A DNA stretch of 7,482 nucleotides from an uncultured Clostridia bacterium (GTDB lineage Bacteria; Bacillota; Clostridia; Oscillospirales; CAG-272): contig CAMGRB010000062.1 of assembly GCA_946061315.1 (NCBI GenBank), positions 1-7,482 of the forward strand, read 5' to 3'. A program made the position numbers and the translations under genes. Below, piece after piece: positions 1 to 5,367 of this stretch (positions are counted from its first letter, which is position 1; each line of letters opens with the position of its first letter). The notes beneath the pieces are model-generated. The model searched no databases, was not told the origin of the DNA, and worked only from the letters and a program-made list of their open reading frames with translations.

Positions 1-6
1 TTTTGC

Positions 7-1551
7 TTGTTAAGCTGTGCTTATACCGCGGGTCTTTTCGGCATAGACGGATATATAGTGTCCGTCGAGTGCAATTCGTCCAACAGACTGCCGTGCTTTG
101 AGATAGTCGGTCTTCCCGACAATGCGGTCAAGGAGTCAAAGGAGAGGGTGCGCTCCGCCGCGCTCAATTCGGGGCTTCCGTTCCCCGACAGCGAGATAAT
201 AGTCAACCTCGCCCCCGCCGACAGAAAAAAGGAAGGCTCGTCGTTTGATCTTGCCTTACTTGTAAGTATTTTGAGAAGTAGTGGAAGCATAAGCAGAAGC
301 GTTTCTCTTGAAAACAAATGCTTTATAGGGGAGCTTTCTCTCTCGGGTGCGGTGCGTCCGGTAAGAGGCGTTCTTTGTATGGCGGTTGCCGCAAAGCGAG
401 AGGGCAAAACGGAGCTTTTCGTCCCTTACGAAAACGCGATGGAGGCGAGTGCTGTCGGCGGAGTTGACGTTTACGGCGTAAAAAATATGAGGGAGCTTGT
501 CGATTTTCTAAACGGCATAACGCCCCTTCAAAAATTCGTTTACGAGGAAAAAAGCGAAAAACACGGGGAGAAGTATCCGGATTTTGCAGACGTGAAGGGT
601 CAGGCAAAGGCAAAAAGAGCCATTGAAATAGCGGCGGCGGGAGGTCACAATATTCTGCTCATAGGCCCTCCCGGCACGGGAAAATCAATGCTTGCCAAAA
701 GAATACCGTCAATCTTGCCCGAGATGACCTTTGACGAGGCGATAGAAACAACGAAAATACACTCCGTTTCGGGAATTTTGCCCGAGGGAGTGTCGATACT
801 GCGGACAAGACCATTCCGTTCTCCGCATCACACGATGTCAACGGCGAGCCTTGCGGGAGGTGGAAAAGTGCCCGTTCCGGGTGAGGTTTCGCTTGCCGAC
901 AACGGAGTTTTGTTCCTTGACGAGCTGCCCGAGTTTAACAGGCAGGTAACGGAGGCTTTGCGCCAGCCGCTTGAAGACGGCTCCATAACCATAACTCGTG
1001 CGGCGGGCAGAATTACGTACCCATGTTCATTTATGCTTGTCTGCGCCATGAATCCGTGCAAATGCGGATATTACGGACACCCCACCCACCCTTGCACCTG
1101 CAAGAGCGAGGATATAAAGAGGTACCTTTCAAAAATAAGCGGTCCTCTGCTTGACAGAATAGATATACAAATAGAAGTGCCCTCGCTTGAATACAAGGAG
1201 CTTTCCTCCGACACAAAGGAGGAGCCGTCATCAAAGATACGTGAGCGCGTTACCAATGCAAGAAAGGTAGCCGAGGCGCGTTTTGCAAGCGAAACGAGGG
1301 AAAACGGCTCACCCATAACGCACAATTCTCAAATGGAGGCAAGCCACATAAGAAAATACTGTGCCCTCTCCCCCGAGTGCCAAAGCATTATGAAAAGAGC
1401 GTTTGAAACGCTGGGGCTTTCGGCAAGAGGTCACGACAGAATATTAAGACTTGCAAGAACCATTGCCGACCTTGACGGAGCCGAGAACATTTTGCCGAAG
1501 CATCTTGCCGAGGCAATACAGCTGCGCACGCTCGACAAAAAATATTTTTGA
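7..1551 (+). CDS. yifB: YifB/ComM family Mg-chelatase-like AAA+ ATPase
   Basis: A cytoplasmic AAA+ ATPase of the YifB/ComM family. Gram-negative ComM is a helicase that aids branch migration of incoming DNA in natural transformation; the role in Clostridia is less clear. The 514 residues match the usual family length. The N-terminal Lon-protease-like (ChlI) domain covers about 1-170, with the family signature [14 protein letters not shown] at 31-44 and NLAPAD at 67-72. The Mg-chelatase-type ATPase core spans about 190-395: Walker A GPPGTGKS at 220-227, Walker B VLFLDE at 301-306, sensor-1 Asn349, a Cys pair set (C351, C353, C363, C365) that may bind metal, and a likely arginine finger at R384. 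The Mg_chelatase_C domain follows from about 405. The TTG start aligns with the family N-terminus (MLS.xYSA), but the frame is open to the window edge and the ribosome binding site lies outside, so the start is likely rather than proven. The partners dprA or yraN are not seen downstream. Confidence 0.95.
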   Translation: MLSCAYTAGLFGIDGYIVSVECNSSNRLPCFEIVGLPDNAVKESKERVRSAALNSGLPFPDSEIIVNLAPADRKKEGSSFDLALLVSILRSSGSISRSVSLENKCFIGELSLSGAVRPVRGVLCMAVAAKREGKTELFVPYENAMEASAVGGVDVYGVKNMRELVDFLNGITPLQKFVYEEKSEKHGEKYPDFADVKGQAKAKRAIEIAAAGGHNILLIGPPGTGKSMLAKRIPSILPEMTFDEAIETTKIHSVSGILPEGVSILRTRPFRSPHHTMSTASLAGGGKVPVPGEVSLADNGVLFLDELPEFNRQVTEALRQPLEDGSITITRAAGRITYPCSFMLVCAMNPCKCGYYGHPTHPCTCKSEDIKRYLSKISGPLLDRIDIQIEVPSLEYKELSSDTKEEPSSKIRERVTNARKVAEARFASETRENGSPITHNSQMEASHIRKYCALSPECQSIMKRAFETLGLSARGHDRILRLARTIADLDGAENILPKHLAEAIQLRTLDKKYF

Positions 1552-1596
1552 CGGCTCGGGGTCGTAAATTATTATAAAGCGAAGCGTTTTGACAAT

Positions 1597-1625
1597 AAAA
1601 GCACCTGCGTGAGCAAGTGCTTTTT
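1597..1625 (+). terminator. Intrinsic terminator after yifB
   Basis: AAAAGCAC pairs with GTGCTTTT, an inner TGC/GCA pair set closes a GTGA (GNRA) tetraloop, and one C-A mismatch separates the two helices. A T-run follows at 1621-1625. It lies 45 bases past the yifB stop and is the natural end of that transcript. The A-run on the 5' side could let it act in both directions. Confidence 0.75.
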
Positions 1626-1663
1626 ATGTTTTTATCGGACCGTTAAAAGCCTTATATATCTCC

Positions 1664-1770
1664 CCGCGAAGCGGATTTCATCGCGAAGCGATTTCATCCT
1701 CTAAAAGTGGATTTATCCCGTCCGCAAGGAGGGATTTAGTTGAAAAAAGCACGCCGAAGCGTGCTTTTTT
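1664..1770. repeat. Hairpin array 1 with ATTTCAT linkers
   Basis: Short hairpins are joined by a repeated heptamer. CCGC-GAA-GCGG (1664-1674) is followed by ATTTCAT (1675-1681). CGC-GAA-GCG (1682-1690) is followed by ATTTCAT (1691-1697). A 13-base hairpin with AAA loop and one T-T mismatch (1698-1710) is followed by ATTTAT. CCC/GGG plus TCC/GGA around a GCAA loop (1717-1733) is followed by ATTTAGT. The array is capped by a perfect 12-bp stem at 1743-1770. The first two units contain GCGAAGC, known as an exceptionally stable DNA mini-hairpin; a third copy lies at 1579-1585. No ORF of interest spans the block. The same logic is seen in the larger array at 4238-4480. Function unknown. Confidence 0.7.
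1743..1770. terminator. Perfect 12-bp poly-A/poly-T hairpin capping array 1
   Basis: AAAAAAGCACGC pairs perfectly with GCGTGCTTTTTT around a CGAA tetraloop. It has the layout of a bidirectional intrinsic terminator, with six A on one side and six T on the other. It ends hairpin array 1 and separates it from the oriT-like segment. The cap of array 2 (4481-4512) has the same start, TGAAAAAA. Confidence 0.7.
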
Positions 1771-1833
1771 CTTGTGATACCACTACAAAATAGATCCATA
1801 CAAGACTATCGTACAAAAACAGTCCATGCTTTT

Positions 1834-1939
1834 TGCCGTAAGGGTACACTTATCCCTTGGTGTTGACGGTCGTTGACAGTAACCGCTGTCTTCCGGGGTG
1901 CTACTCCATGCTTGATAACGAATCTATGTATGATTATCA
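1834..1939 (-). other. Possible oriT / nic-region remnant of a conjugative element
   Basis: On the minus strand, 1853-1837 reads ATAAGTGTACCCTTACG, close to the IncQ-type nic core (about TAAGTGCGCCCT) that I recall from IncQ, pIP501 and pSK41-type plasmids. The same bases form a 5-bp inverted repeat (AAGGG 1840-1844, CCCTT 1854-1858). Nearby are two GTTGAC direct repeats exactly 10 bp apart (1862, 1872), a GACAG/CTGTC hairpin (1875-1890), and TGATAA/TTATCA at 1913-1918 and 1934-1939. Closely spaced inverted and direct repeats without coding sense fit an oriT. No relaxase gene is in the window, so this would be an orphan remnant or an end of a larger element. The match is from memory, not a search. 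Confidence 0.4.
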
Positions 1940-1992
1940 GTAACCTCGTCAAAACTCAACTGTCAGTTTACAAAAACTTTCTTTTTAATCTC

Positions 1993-2021
1993 TTCACGAG
2001 TTAATGAAAAGATGTTATAAT
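1993..2021 (+). promoter_or_regulatory. Sigma-A promoter of the XRE regulator
   Basis: A perfect TATAAT (2016-2021) is preceded by TG at 2013-2014 (extended -10) and, 17 bp upstream, by TTCACG (1993-1998), a 4/6 match to the -35 consensus. Transcription would begin near 2028. This is downstream of the possible ATG at 2004 and upstream of the ATG at 2061, which decides the gene start. Confidence 0.65.
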
Positions 2022-2060
2022 ATGTACAACGGTACCGGAATAACATTTTTGAGGATTTCT

Positions 2061-3218
2061 ATGAAAGAAAATATGGGTCAGATTATTAAGCGCCTGCGTA
2101 AAGAACGAAATCTTACACAAGAGGAGCTTGCTGAACAACTAAATATTTCGGCACAAGCAATTTCAAAGTGGGAAAATGGCACAAGTATGCCCGATATTTC
2201 TCAAGTCGTACCGCTTGCAAATTTGTTTGGTGTGCCAACCGATGTGCTGTTTGGCATATACGGTACAGAGCACGAGGAAGCTGTAAATTTGCGTTTGAAA
2301 GAAATTTATGAGATATACGACGGCTGTAAAGACGGCGAGGAAGGACCGACTGCGCTGATTGTCCTTGACAAATATCGAGATGCGTTGCGAGCATATCCCA
2401 ACAATGCAACCCTTCTTTCCGAAGCATCTGCGTTTGGCACGATGATATTACAAAATTATCAATCAGCGTTAAAACCGCTCATTGACCAAAAAGGAATTGA
2501 TGATCTCGCAAATGAAATCATTCGTTGGTCGGAGCTTGTTATAAAGTACAGTTCTTCCACAGGGCATATGTTGTTAGCTAAAAGACGTTTGATCGATATC
2601 TATGTTCTTCGTCAGAACTGGGATGCCGCATACGCATTGGCAGAAACATTTCCTAATACAGTCAGCAATGTTCGCTGTTTGCTTATGGCGGAATTGAAAC
2701 ACAGCGAGGGAAATACAGACGGTGAAAGAATGCAGCGGTGCGGAAACATAGAAACACTATCGTCAAAACTTGGACATGAAATTTCGATGCTGGGAAATCT
2801 GTATATGCGCGAAGGAAAGTGGGAAGATGCTTTATACTGCTATACTGCTTTTCGCAATATAGTAGAAGCGATGTATGAGGATGAAAAATACCGCCCGCCG
2901 TTCATCTATGATCATTATCCGATGTATCGGTTTCCTGCAGAATGTCTTATTCAGTTGGGTCGAGAGGAGGAGGCGATCGCCCTGCTGGAAGAAGGAGTAG
3001 ATTTTATTCTCGCACAGGCAAAAAACTTTAACAAAAAGAGATGCCTTGATGTTCCCCTTCTTCGCGATTATTCATTTGGGTATGGGCATGATGGTAATGC
3101 AGAATATCACGACCTCAAGGGAAAGCTATATCGTTTCGCTTGCAGTGATATTTTCAAGCCGCTTGAAGAATATCCCAGATATAACGCTCTGGTAGAAAAA
3201 ACAATGAAAATACAATAA
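2061..3218 (+). CDS. XRE-family HTH regulator with TPR-like C-terminal region
   Basis: A cytoplasmic DNA-binding regulator of unknown target, 385 residues. The Cro/C1-type helix-turn-helix covers about 5-62, with LTQEELAEQL as the first HTH helix (18-27) and ISAQAISKWENG (29-40) holding the recognition helix. The segment MPDISQVVPLANLFGVPTDV is the usual end of this domain. Residues from about 75 on are helical with repeat-like motifs (for example LYMREGKWEDALYCY and ECLIQLGREEEAIALLEEG), suggesting tetratricopeptide-type repeats that could bind a peptide or protein. I chose ATG 2061 because GAGGA lies 5 bases upstream and the promoter TATAAT sits inside the longer version from 2004. Composition is more A/T-rich than yifB or pfkA, and a possible oriT lies just upstream, so horizontal acquisition is likely. 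It stands alone, with its own promoter and a terminator-like hairpin at 3340. Confidence 0.85.
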   Translation: MKENMGQIIKRLRKERNLTQEELAEQLNISAQAISKWENGTSMPDISQVVPLANLFGVPTDVLFGIYGTEHEEAVNLRLKEIYEIYDGCKDGEEGPTALIVLDKYRDALRAYPNNATLLSEASAFGTMILQNYQSALKPLIDQKGIDDLANEIIRWSELVIKYSSSTGHMLLAKRRLIDIYVLRQNWDAAYALAETFPNTVSNVRCLLMAELKHSEGNTDGERMQRCGNIETLSSKLGHEISMLGNLYMREGKWEDALYCYTAFRNIVEAMYEDEKYRPPFIYDHYPMYRFPAECLIQLGREEEAIALLEEGVDFILAQAKNFNKKRCLDVPLLRDYSFGYGHDGNAEYHDLKGKLYRFACSDIFKPLEEYPRYNALVEKTMKIQ

Positions 3219-3339
3219 CTGATTGAAATATTGGCACTGTCAAGAGTAATTTTGTCGGCTCAAGATTTCTCTATGAAAGTATGGATTGTTTTTCGCAGCG
3301 TGCAATTTGCAAGCAATTTGTTATGAGCGCAAAAAAACG

Positions 3340-3376
3340 AAAGGACTTGAACCCACGACAGGGGTTCAAGTCCTTT
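3340..3376. terminator. 15-bp-stem hairpin downstream of the XRE gene
   Basis: AAAGGACTTGAACCC pairs perfectly with GGGTTCAAGTCCTTT around a 7-base loop. On the plus strand it is followed by TTTTGATT, a weak T-run; on the minus strand by CGTTTTTTTG, a better one. It could terminate in both directions. The stem contains GGTTCAAGTCC, which resembles a tRNA T-arm. Bases 3219-3339, between the XRE stop and this hairpin, show nothing I can name. A 77-codon minus-strand frame across it appears spurious. Confidence 0.6.
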
Positions 3377-3446
3377 TGATTCGATGGAAGATTTAGTTTG
3401 GGTAGTCATAATACTCACAGAGCTTTGAAGCATACAAAAATAAAAA

Positions 3447-3551
3447 GGTGGCAACCGAAAACGGAAGCCACCGCAGAAGTAGATTCTGCGCAAGAATAAT
3501 CTTGCAGAAGCAAGGTCGGAACATTGCCGACAGTTGATCTTTAATGATCAA
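3447..3551. other. Cluster of four hairpins with competing pairings
   Basis: Four stems follow one another. GGTGGC/GCCACC encloses a symmetric AA/AA internal loop and CCG-AAAA-CGG (3447-3472). TTCTG/CAGAA with CAAG/CTTG covers 3484-3509. GTCGG/CCGAC covers 3515-3531. TTGATC/GATCAA covers 3534-3551. TTCTGC at 3484-3489 can pair either with GCAGAA upstream (3473-3478) or with GCAGAA downstream (3504-3509). This could be a structured RNA or 5' leader, but no promoter was found for it and no known riboswitch class is recognised. Confidence 0.45.
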
Positions 3552-3735
3552 ATCGCTTCTGTATTTATTCTATCTTCAGAAAATATTTTTGTCAATAGTT
3601 TTTGGAAAAAACAGAAAGAATTTTTATGAAAAATTTCGTTTGCTTCCGAGAGTCTCGACAATGCCGTTTTTCGTTCTGACAATAGTTATACTCTTATATG
3701 CGGTATATTCGGTTGGAGAAACGAGCCTTGCTTGA
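3544..3735 (+). CDS. Doubtful small ORF with one hydrophobic segment
   Basis: A 63-codon open frame that I do not recognise. Its C-terminal third, from an internal ATG at 3661, is a 24-residue hydrophobic stretch (PFFVLTIVILLYAVYSVGE) that could span the membrane once; the part before it is basic. Against it: no ribosome binding site precedes either ATG (the first lies inside the TTGATC/GATCAA hairpin), and I see no convincing promoter. For it: a membrane-helix profile is unusual for random sequence in this A/T-rich stretch, and small hydrophobic peptides are common in accessory regions. A gene remnant or chance ORF is as likely as a real small membrane protein. Confidence 0.2.
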   Translation: MIKSLLYLFYLQKIFLSIVFGKNRKNFYEKFRLLPRVSTMPFFVLTIVILLYAVYSVGETSLA

Positions 3736-3800
3736 AAACTGCTTACAATCGGCAAAATAATTTGATGACAGTTCCCATATATATGGTCGCCTGTATTCTG

Positions 3801-4172
3801 TTACTTGCTCTCTTTGGCTGTATTGAGATTATCCTTCGCTGTTGTAATGGATTTCACAAGCAAAAATCTTATCGTTGAGCACTTGCGGTCAAGTAATTTG
3901 TATCTATCTTCGTCAATATATTCGCTTTTCCATAGCATTTCAAGCCATTTGCCCGTTTCACTTGTTTCTTTAAGGGAAATTTCAAGTTTTGCAATAAAAT
4001 CGGCACGACCGTGAGCGTATTTACTTTCGGCAATGTTGGCGCAAATGCTCGTTGCGCTTCTGCCGATTTGATTAGAGATAACATTTTCGTGTTTGCTATG
4101 AAGTTCTTTTGTTAATTTCAAAATATCAACGGATAATTCCATCGAAAGATTTCCAAGTTTATCTTCTTTCAT
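3801..4172 (-). CDS. Four-helix-bundle protein (S23 / Avd-like)
   Basis: A stand-alone protein of the four-helix-bundle family (23S rRNA intervening-sequence protein S23, related to Avd of diversity-generating retroelements). At 123 residues it has the usual family length. The signature QIGRSATSICANIAES lies at 35-50, and the third-helix motif FIAKLEISLKETSETGKWLEML begins at 59. The family forms small oligomeric, often basic bundles; Avd binds nucleic acid and the reverse transcriptase in retroelements, and S23 is encoded in hairpin-forming insertions in 23S rRNA. Here no reverse transcriptase, variable repeat or rRNA is present. GAAAGGCG 8 bases upstream serves as ribosome binding site, and a good promoter lies at 4197-4225. 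Immediately beyond that promoter is the hairpin array 4238-4480, which suggests the two belong together. No terminator is evident after its stop. Cellular function is unknown. Confidence 0.85.
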   Translation of the reverse strand: MKEDKLGNLSMELSVDILKLTKELHSKHENVISNQIGRSATSICANIAESKYAHGRADFIAKLEISLKETSETGKWLEMLWKSEYIDEDRYKLLDRKCSTIRFLLVKSITTAKDNLNTAKESK

Positions 4173-4196
4173 AATCGCACCGCCTTTCTTGCCATT

Positions 4197-4225
4197 ATTT
4201 TAGCATATTTAGGATACAAAATCAA
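4197..4225 (-). promoter_or_regulatory. Promoter of the four-helix-bundle gene
   Basis: On the minus strand: TTGATT (4225-4220), 17 bp, then TAAAAT (4202-4197) preceded by TGC, an extended -10. The start point would fall close to the ribosome binding site, giving a short leader. The hairpin array lies upstream of this promoter, so it should not be part of this mRNA. Confidence 0.65.
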
Positions 4226-4237
4226 CTAAAATGTGTA

Positions 4238-4480
4238 TTGAGCGAACGTTCAAATTTCGTTTGTGCGAGGCGCAATATCATTGAACGCAAGTCATTTCAT
4301 TTGCCGAAGGCAACTTCATTTGCGGTAAAACCGCAACATCATTGGGCGCAAGCCCACTTCATTTGTGCGTAGTACAACCTCGTTCATTTGTGTCCGCCTG
4401 CGGCGGAATGATGTTGACCTTCAGTCAAACGATGTTGCGTGCAAGCACGCAAACGATGTTGTGTCCTGCGGACACAAATG
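4238..4480. repeat. Hairpin array 2: eleven stem-loops with TTCAT-type linkers
   Basis: Eleven short stem-loops stand head to tail about every 19-24 bases. Most begin TTG and end CAA with a different stem between. Perfect examples: TTGCC-GAA-GGCAA (4301-4313), TTGCGGT-AAA-ACCGCAA (4320-4336), TGGGC-GCAA-GCCCA (4343-4356), TCCGCC-TGC-GGCGGA (4393-4407), TTGCGTGC-AA-GCACGCAA (4435-4452) and TTGTGTCC-TGC-GGACACAA (4459-4477). Others (4238-4253, 4261-4275, 4282-4294, 4363-4377, 4414-4428) hold a wobble pair, a mismatch, a bulge or a larger loop. Linkers up to 4387 are ATTTCGT, TATCAT, TTTCAT, CTTCAT, CATCAT, CTTCAT and a longer one ending TTCAT. After 4407 they become ATGATG, ACGATG, ACGATG and ATG, the reverse complement form. 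It lies between tRNA-Trp and the four-helix-bundle gene. Function unknown. Confidence 0.85.
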
Positions 4481-4512
4481 AAAAAATCCAAGTCAAAAGA
4501 CTTGGATTTTTT
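4481..4512 (-). terminator. 14-bp hairpin terminator after tRNA-Trp, also cap of array 2
   Basis: AAAAAATCCAAGTC pairs perfectly with GACTTGGATTTTTT around a 4-base AAAA loop. In the minus direction it follows directly on the encoded CCA of tRNA-Trp; the last base of CCA is the first base of the stem. It ends in six T and is a strong intrinsic terminator, symmetric enough to work in both directions. Confidence 0.85.
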
Positions 4513-4587
4513 GGCAGGGGCGCAAAGACTCGAACTCTGGACATGCAGTTTTGGAGACTGCCGTTCTACCAACTGAACTACACCCCT
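4512..4587 (-). tRNA. trnW: tRNA-Trp (anticodon CCA)
   Basis: The minus strand folds as a full tRNA of 76 bases including an encoded CCA. The acceptor arm AGGGGTG pairs with CGCCCCT (one T-G wobble), with discriminator G. The D-arm region contains AGTTGGTAGA, the anticodon loop is CTCCAAA with CCA reading UGG, and the T-arm contains GAGTTCGAGTCTT. A strong promoter lies 24 bases upstream and the terminator abuts the 3' end, so it is a single-gene unit. Its 3' end faces the accessory region, a usual arrangement for tRNA-linked insertions. Confidence 0.96.
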
Positions 4588-4610
4588 ATAACCTTTTTCA
4601 AGGCTATATA

Positions 4611-4639
4611 AGTATAGCACAAATATTTTCTCATTTCAA
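4611..4639 (-). promoter_or_regulatory. Promoter of tRNA-Trp
   Basis: On the minus strand: TTGAAA (4639-4634), 17 bp, then TATACT (4616-4611) preceded by TGC. Both hexamers are near consensus and the -10 is extended, as expected for a strongly expressed tRNA gene. Confidence 0.8.
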
Positions 4640-4702
4640 GTCCTTTTTTAATTTTTTTATCAAGTGGCAAAATGCGCCCGAAATTGCTTATTGAAACGGA
4701 TA

Positions 4703-5305
4703 TCAGTCGTATGCCACGCCGAATGCGTCGGCGGCTATTTCGAGGAGCTTGAACTTGACTTTATATTCTCCGTTTGTGCCTGTTATAAGGCGGTACTGAT
4801 CCTTGGTAAGACCGACGTCGACGCAGTTTTCCTCGTCGTATTCCATTGCCGCCGCGGTGCAAAGCGGCGGGAAAAGAACGCACCACCAATTTCTACCCTC
4901 TCCGTTGCCTATTATTACTCTTACCGACGTATAATTTCCCGCAGGCAACGCAAAATTCTCATATTCTCTTGTCGGATAGTCCTCTTTTCCGATTTTAATT
5001 AAGGCTCTGTCCGTACTTCCGTTTTCTTCAAGGACATCGTCGGCTATGTTCTCGAGCTTTTCTTTTTCGCTCTCTATATACGAGAGAGCCTCGTCCTTGC
5101 TCGTTGCTCCGCAGTTTTTAAGGTCCTCGACTATGGCATCTCGCACTTTAAGTTTAAGTGACTGGTCGCTCTCGCTGTCCGAGTTCGCTATGACGTGGAG
5201 CCGCACGGTCGAGTTGTATATTTCACATTCCTGCGCCGTAGGTATAAAACTGCTTAACGTAAGAAACGCTATTATCGCTATAAGTAATGACGTAACTGCT
5301 TTCAT
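4703..5305 (-). CDS. spoIIR: Stage II sporulation protein R
   Basis: SpoIIR is made in the forespore under sigma-F, exported to the intermembrane space, and triggers the membrane protease SpoIIGA to activate pro-sigma-E in the mother cell. The 200-residue protein starts with a hydrophobic signal or anchor (about 5-22). The conserved SpoIIR region follows: RLHVIANSDSESDQSLKLKV at 35-54, then LPAGNY at 120-125, VIIGNGEGRNWWCVLFPPLC at 130-149, and a C-terminal part ending in an amphipathic helix. Length is close to the family's usual ~200-220. I chose the ATG at 5305 because GGAGGA lies 8 bases upstream; the in-frame ATG at 5323 has no ribosome binding site and would put GGAGGA inside the gene. 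Upstream lie a sigma-F-type promoter and a hairpin covering the ribosome binding site. No terminator is seen between its stop and the tRNA-Trp promoter. Confidence 0.95.
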   Translation of the reverse strand: MKAVTSLLIAIIAFLTLSSFIPTAQECEIYNSTVRLHVIANSDSESDQSLKLKVRDAIVEDLKNCGATSKDEALSYIESEKEKLENIADDVLEENGSTDRALIKIGKEDYPTREYENFALPAGNYTSVRVIIGNGEGRNWWCVLFPPLCTAAAMEYDEENCVDVGLTKDQYRLITGTNGEYKVKFKLLEIAADAFGVAYD

Positions 5306-5310
5306 AAATA

Positions 5311-5356
5311 AAATCCTCCGCATTTTAGGAGATTATCCCCTGAATGCGAAGGATTT
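5311..5356 (-). promoter_or_regulatory. Long hairpin that covers the spoIIR ribosome binding site
   Basis: In minus-strand RNA, bases 5356-5343 pair with 5324-5311 over 14 positions (one G-U), and the enclosed AGGGGA/UCUCCU adds 6 more pairs around a UAA loop. The 3' arm contains GGAGGA, the spoIIR ribosome binding site, and is followed by UUUUAUUU. Only RNA coming from the lipoprotein gene would contain both arms. The hairpin could act as a weak terminator, a translational lock, or both. Confidence 0.65.
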
Positions 5357-5360
5357 ATAC
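5331..5360 (-). promoter_or_regulatory. Sigma-F-type promoter of spoIIR
   Basis: On the minus strand, GTATA (5360-5356) is followed by a 15-bp spacer and GGGGATAATC (5340-5331). This matches the sigma-F pattern known from Bacillus (GYATA, about 15-16 bp, GGNNANAHTR) at every fixed position but the last. The start site should fall near 5324, about 19 bases before the spoIIR ATG. spoIIR is a known sigma-F target, which supports the call. The -35 begins 8 bases past the stop codon of the lipoprotein gene. Confidence 0.7.
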
Positions 5361-5367
5361 GCTTATC

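Noticed and set aside
2004..2060. Earlier ATG for the XRE regulator
   Set aside because: The TATAAT box lies inside this stretch and no ribosome binding site precedes it.
3260..3493. 77-codon minus-strand ORF across the 3340-3376 hairpin
   Set aside because: Its middle is the palindromic terminator read as protein (the GLEPLS-type peptide), there is no ribosome binding site, and the rest has no protein character.
3801..4172. Diversity-generating retroelement (Avd present)
   Set aside because: No reverse transcriptase, template repeat or variable-repeat gene can be found in the window; the protein is only family-related to Avd.
4238..4480. CRISPR array
   Set aside because: The conserved part (linker, 6-7 bases) is too short and the variable parts are self-complementary hairpins rather than unique spacers; no cas genes are present.
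4238..4480. Integron attC-type cassette array
   Set aside because: Units are only 19-24 bases, no integrase is present, and no cassettes lie between them.
4512..4540. Direct-repeat copy of the tRNA-Trp 3' end as an att site
   Set aside because: I looked for the T-arm/acceptor sequence elsewhere between 1552 and 4500 and saw no convincing second copy.
4342..4620. Small ORFs on both strands over the hairpin array and tRNA-Trp
   Set aside because: They translate hairpin repeats and a tRNA gene, which explains the open frames.
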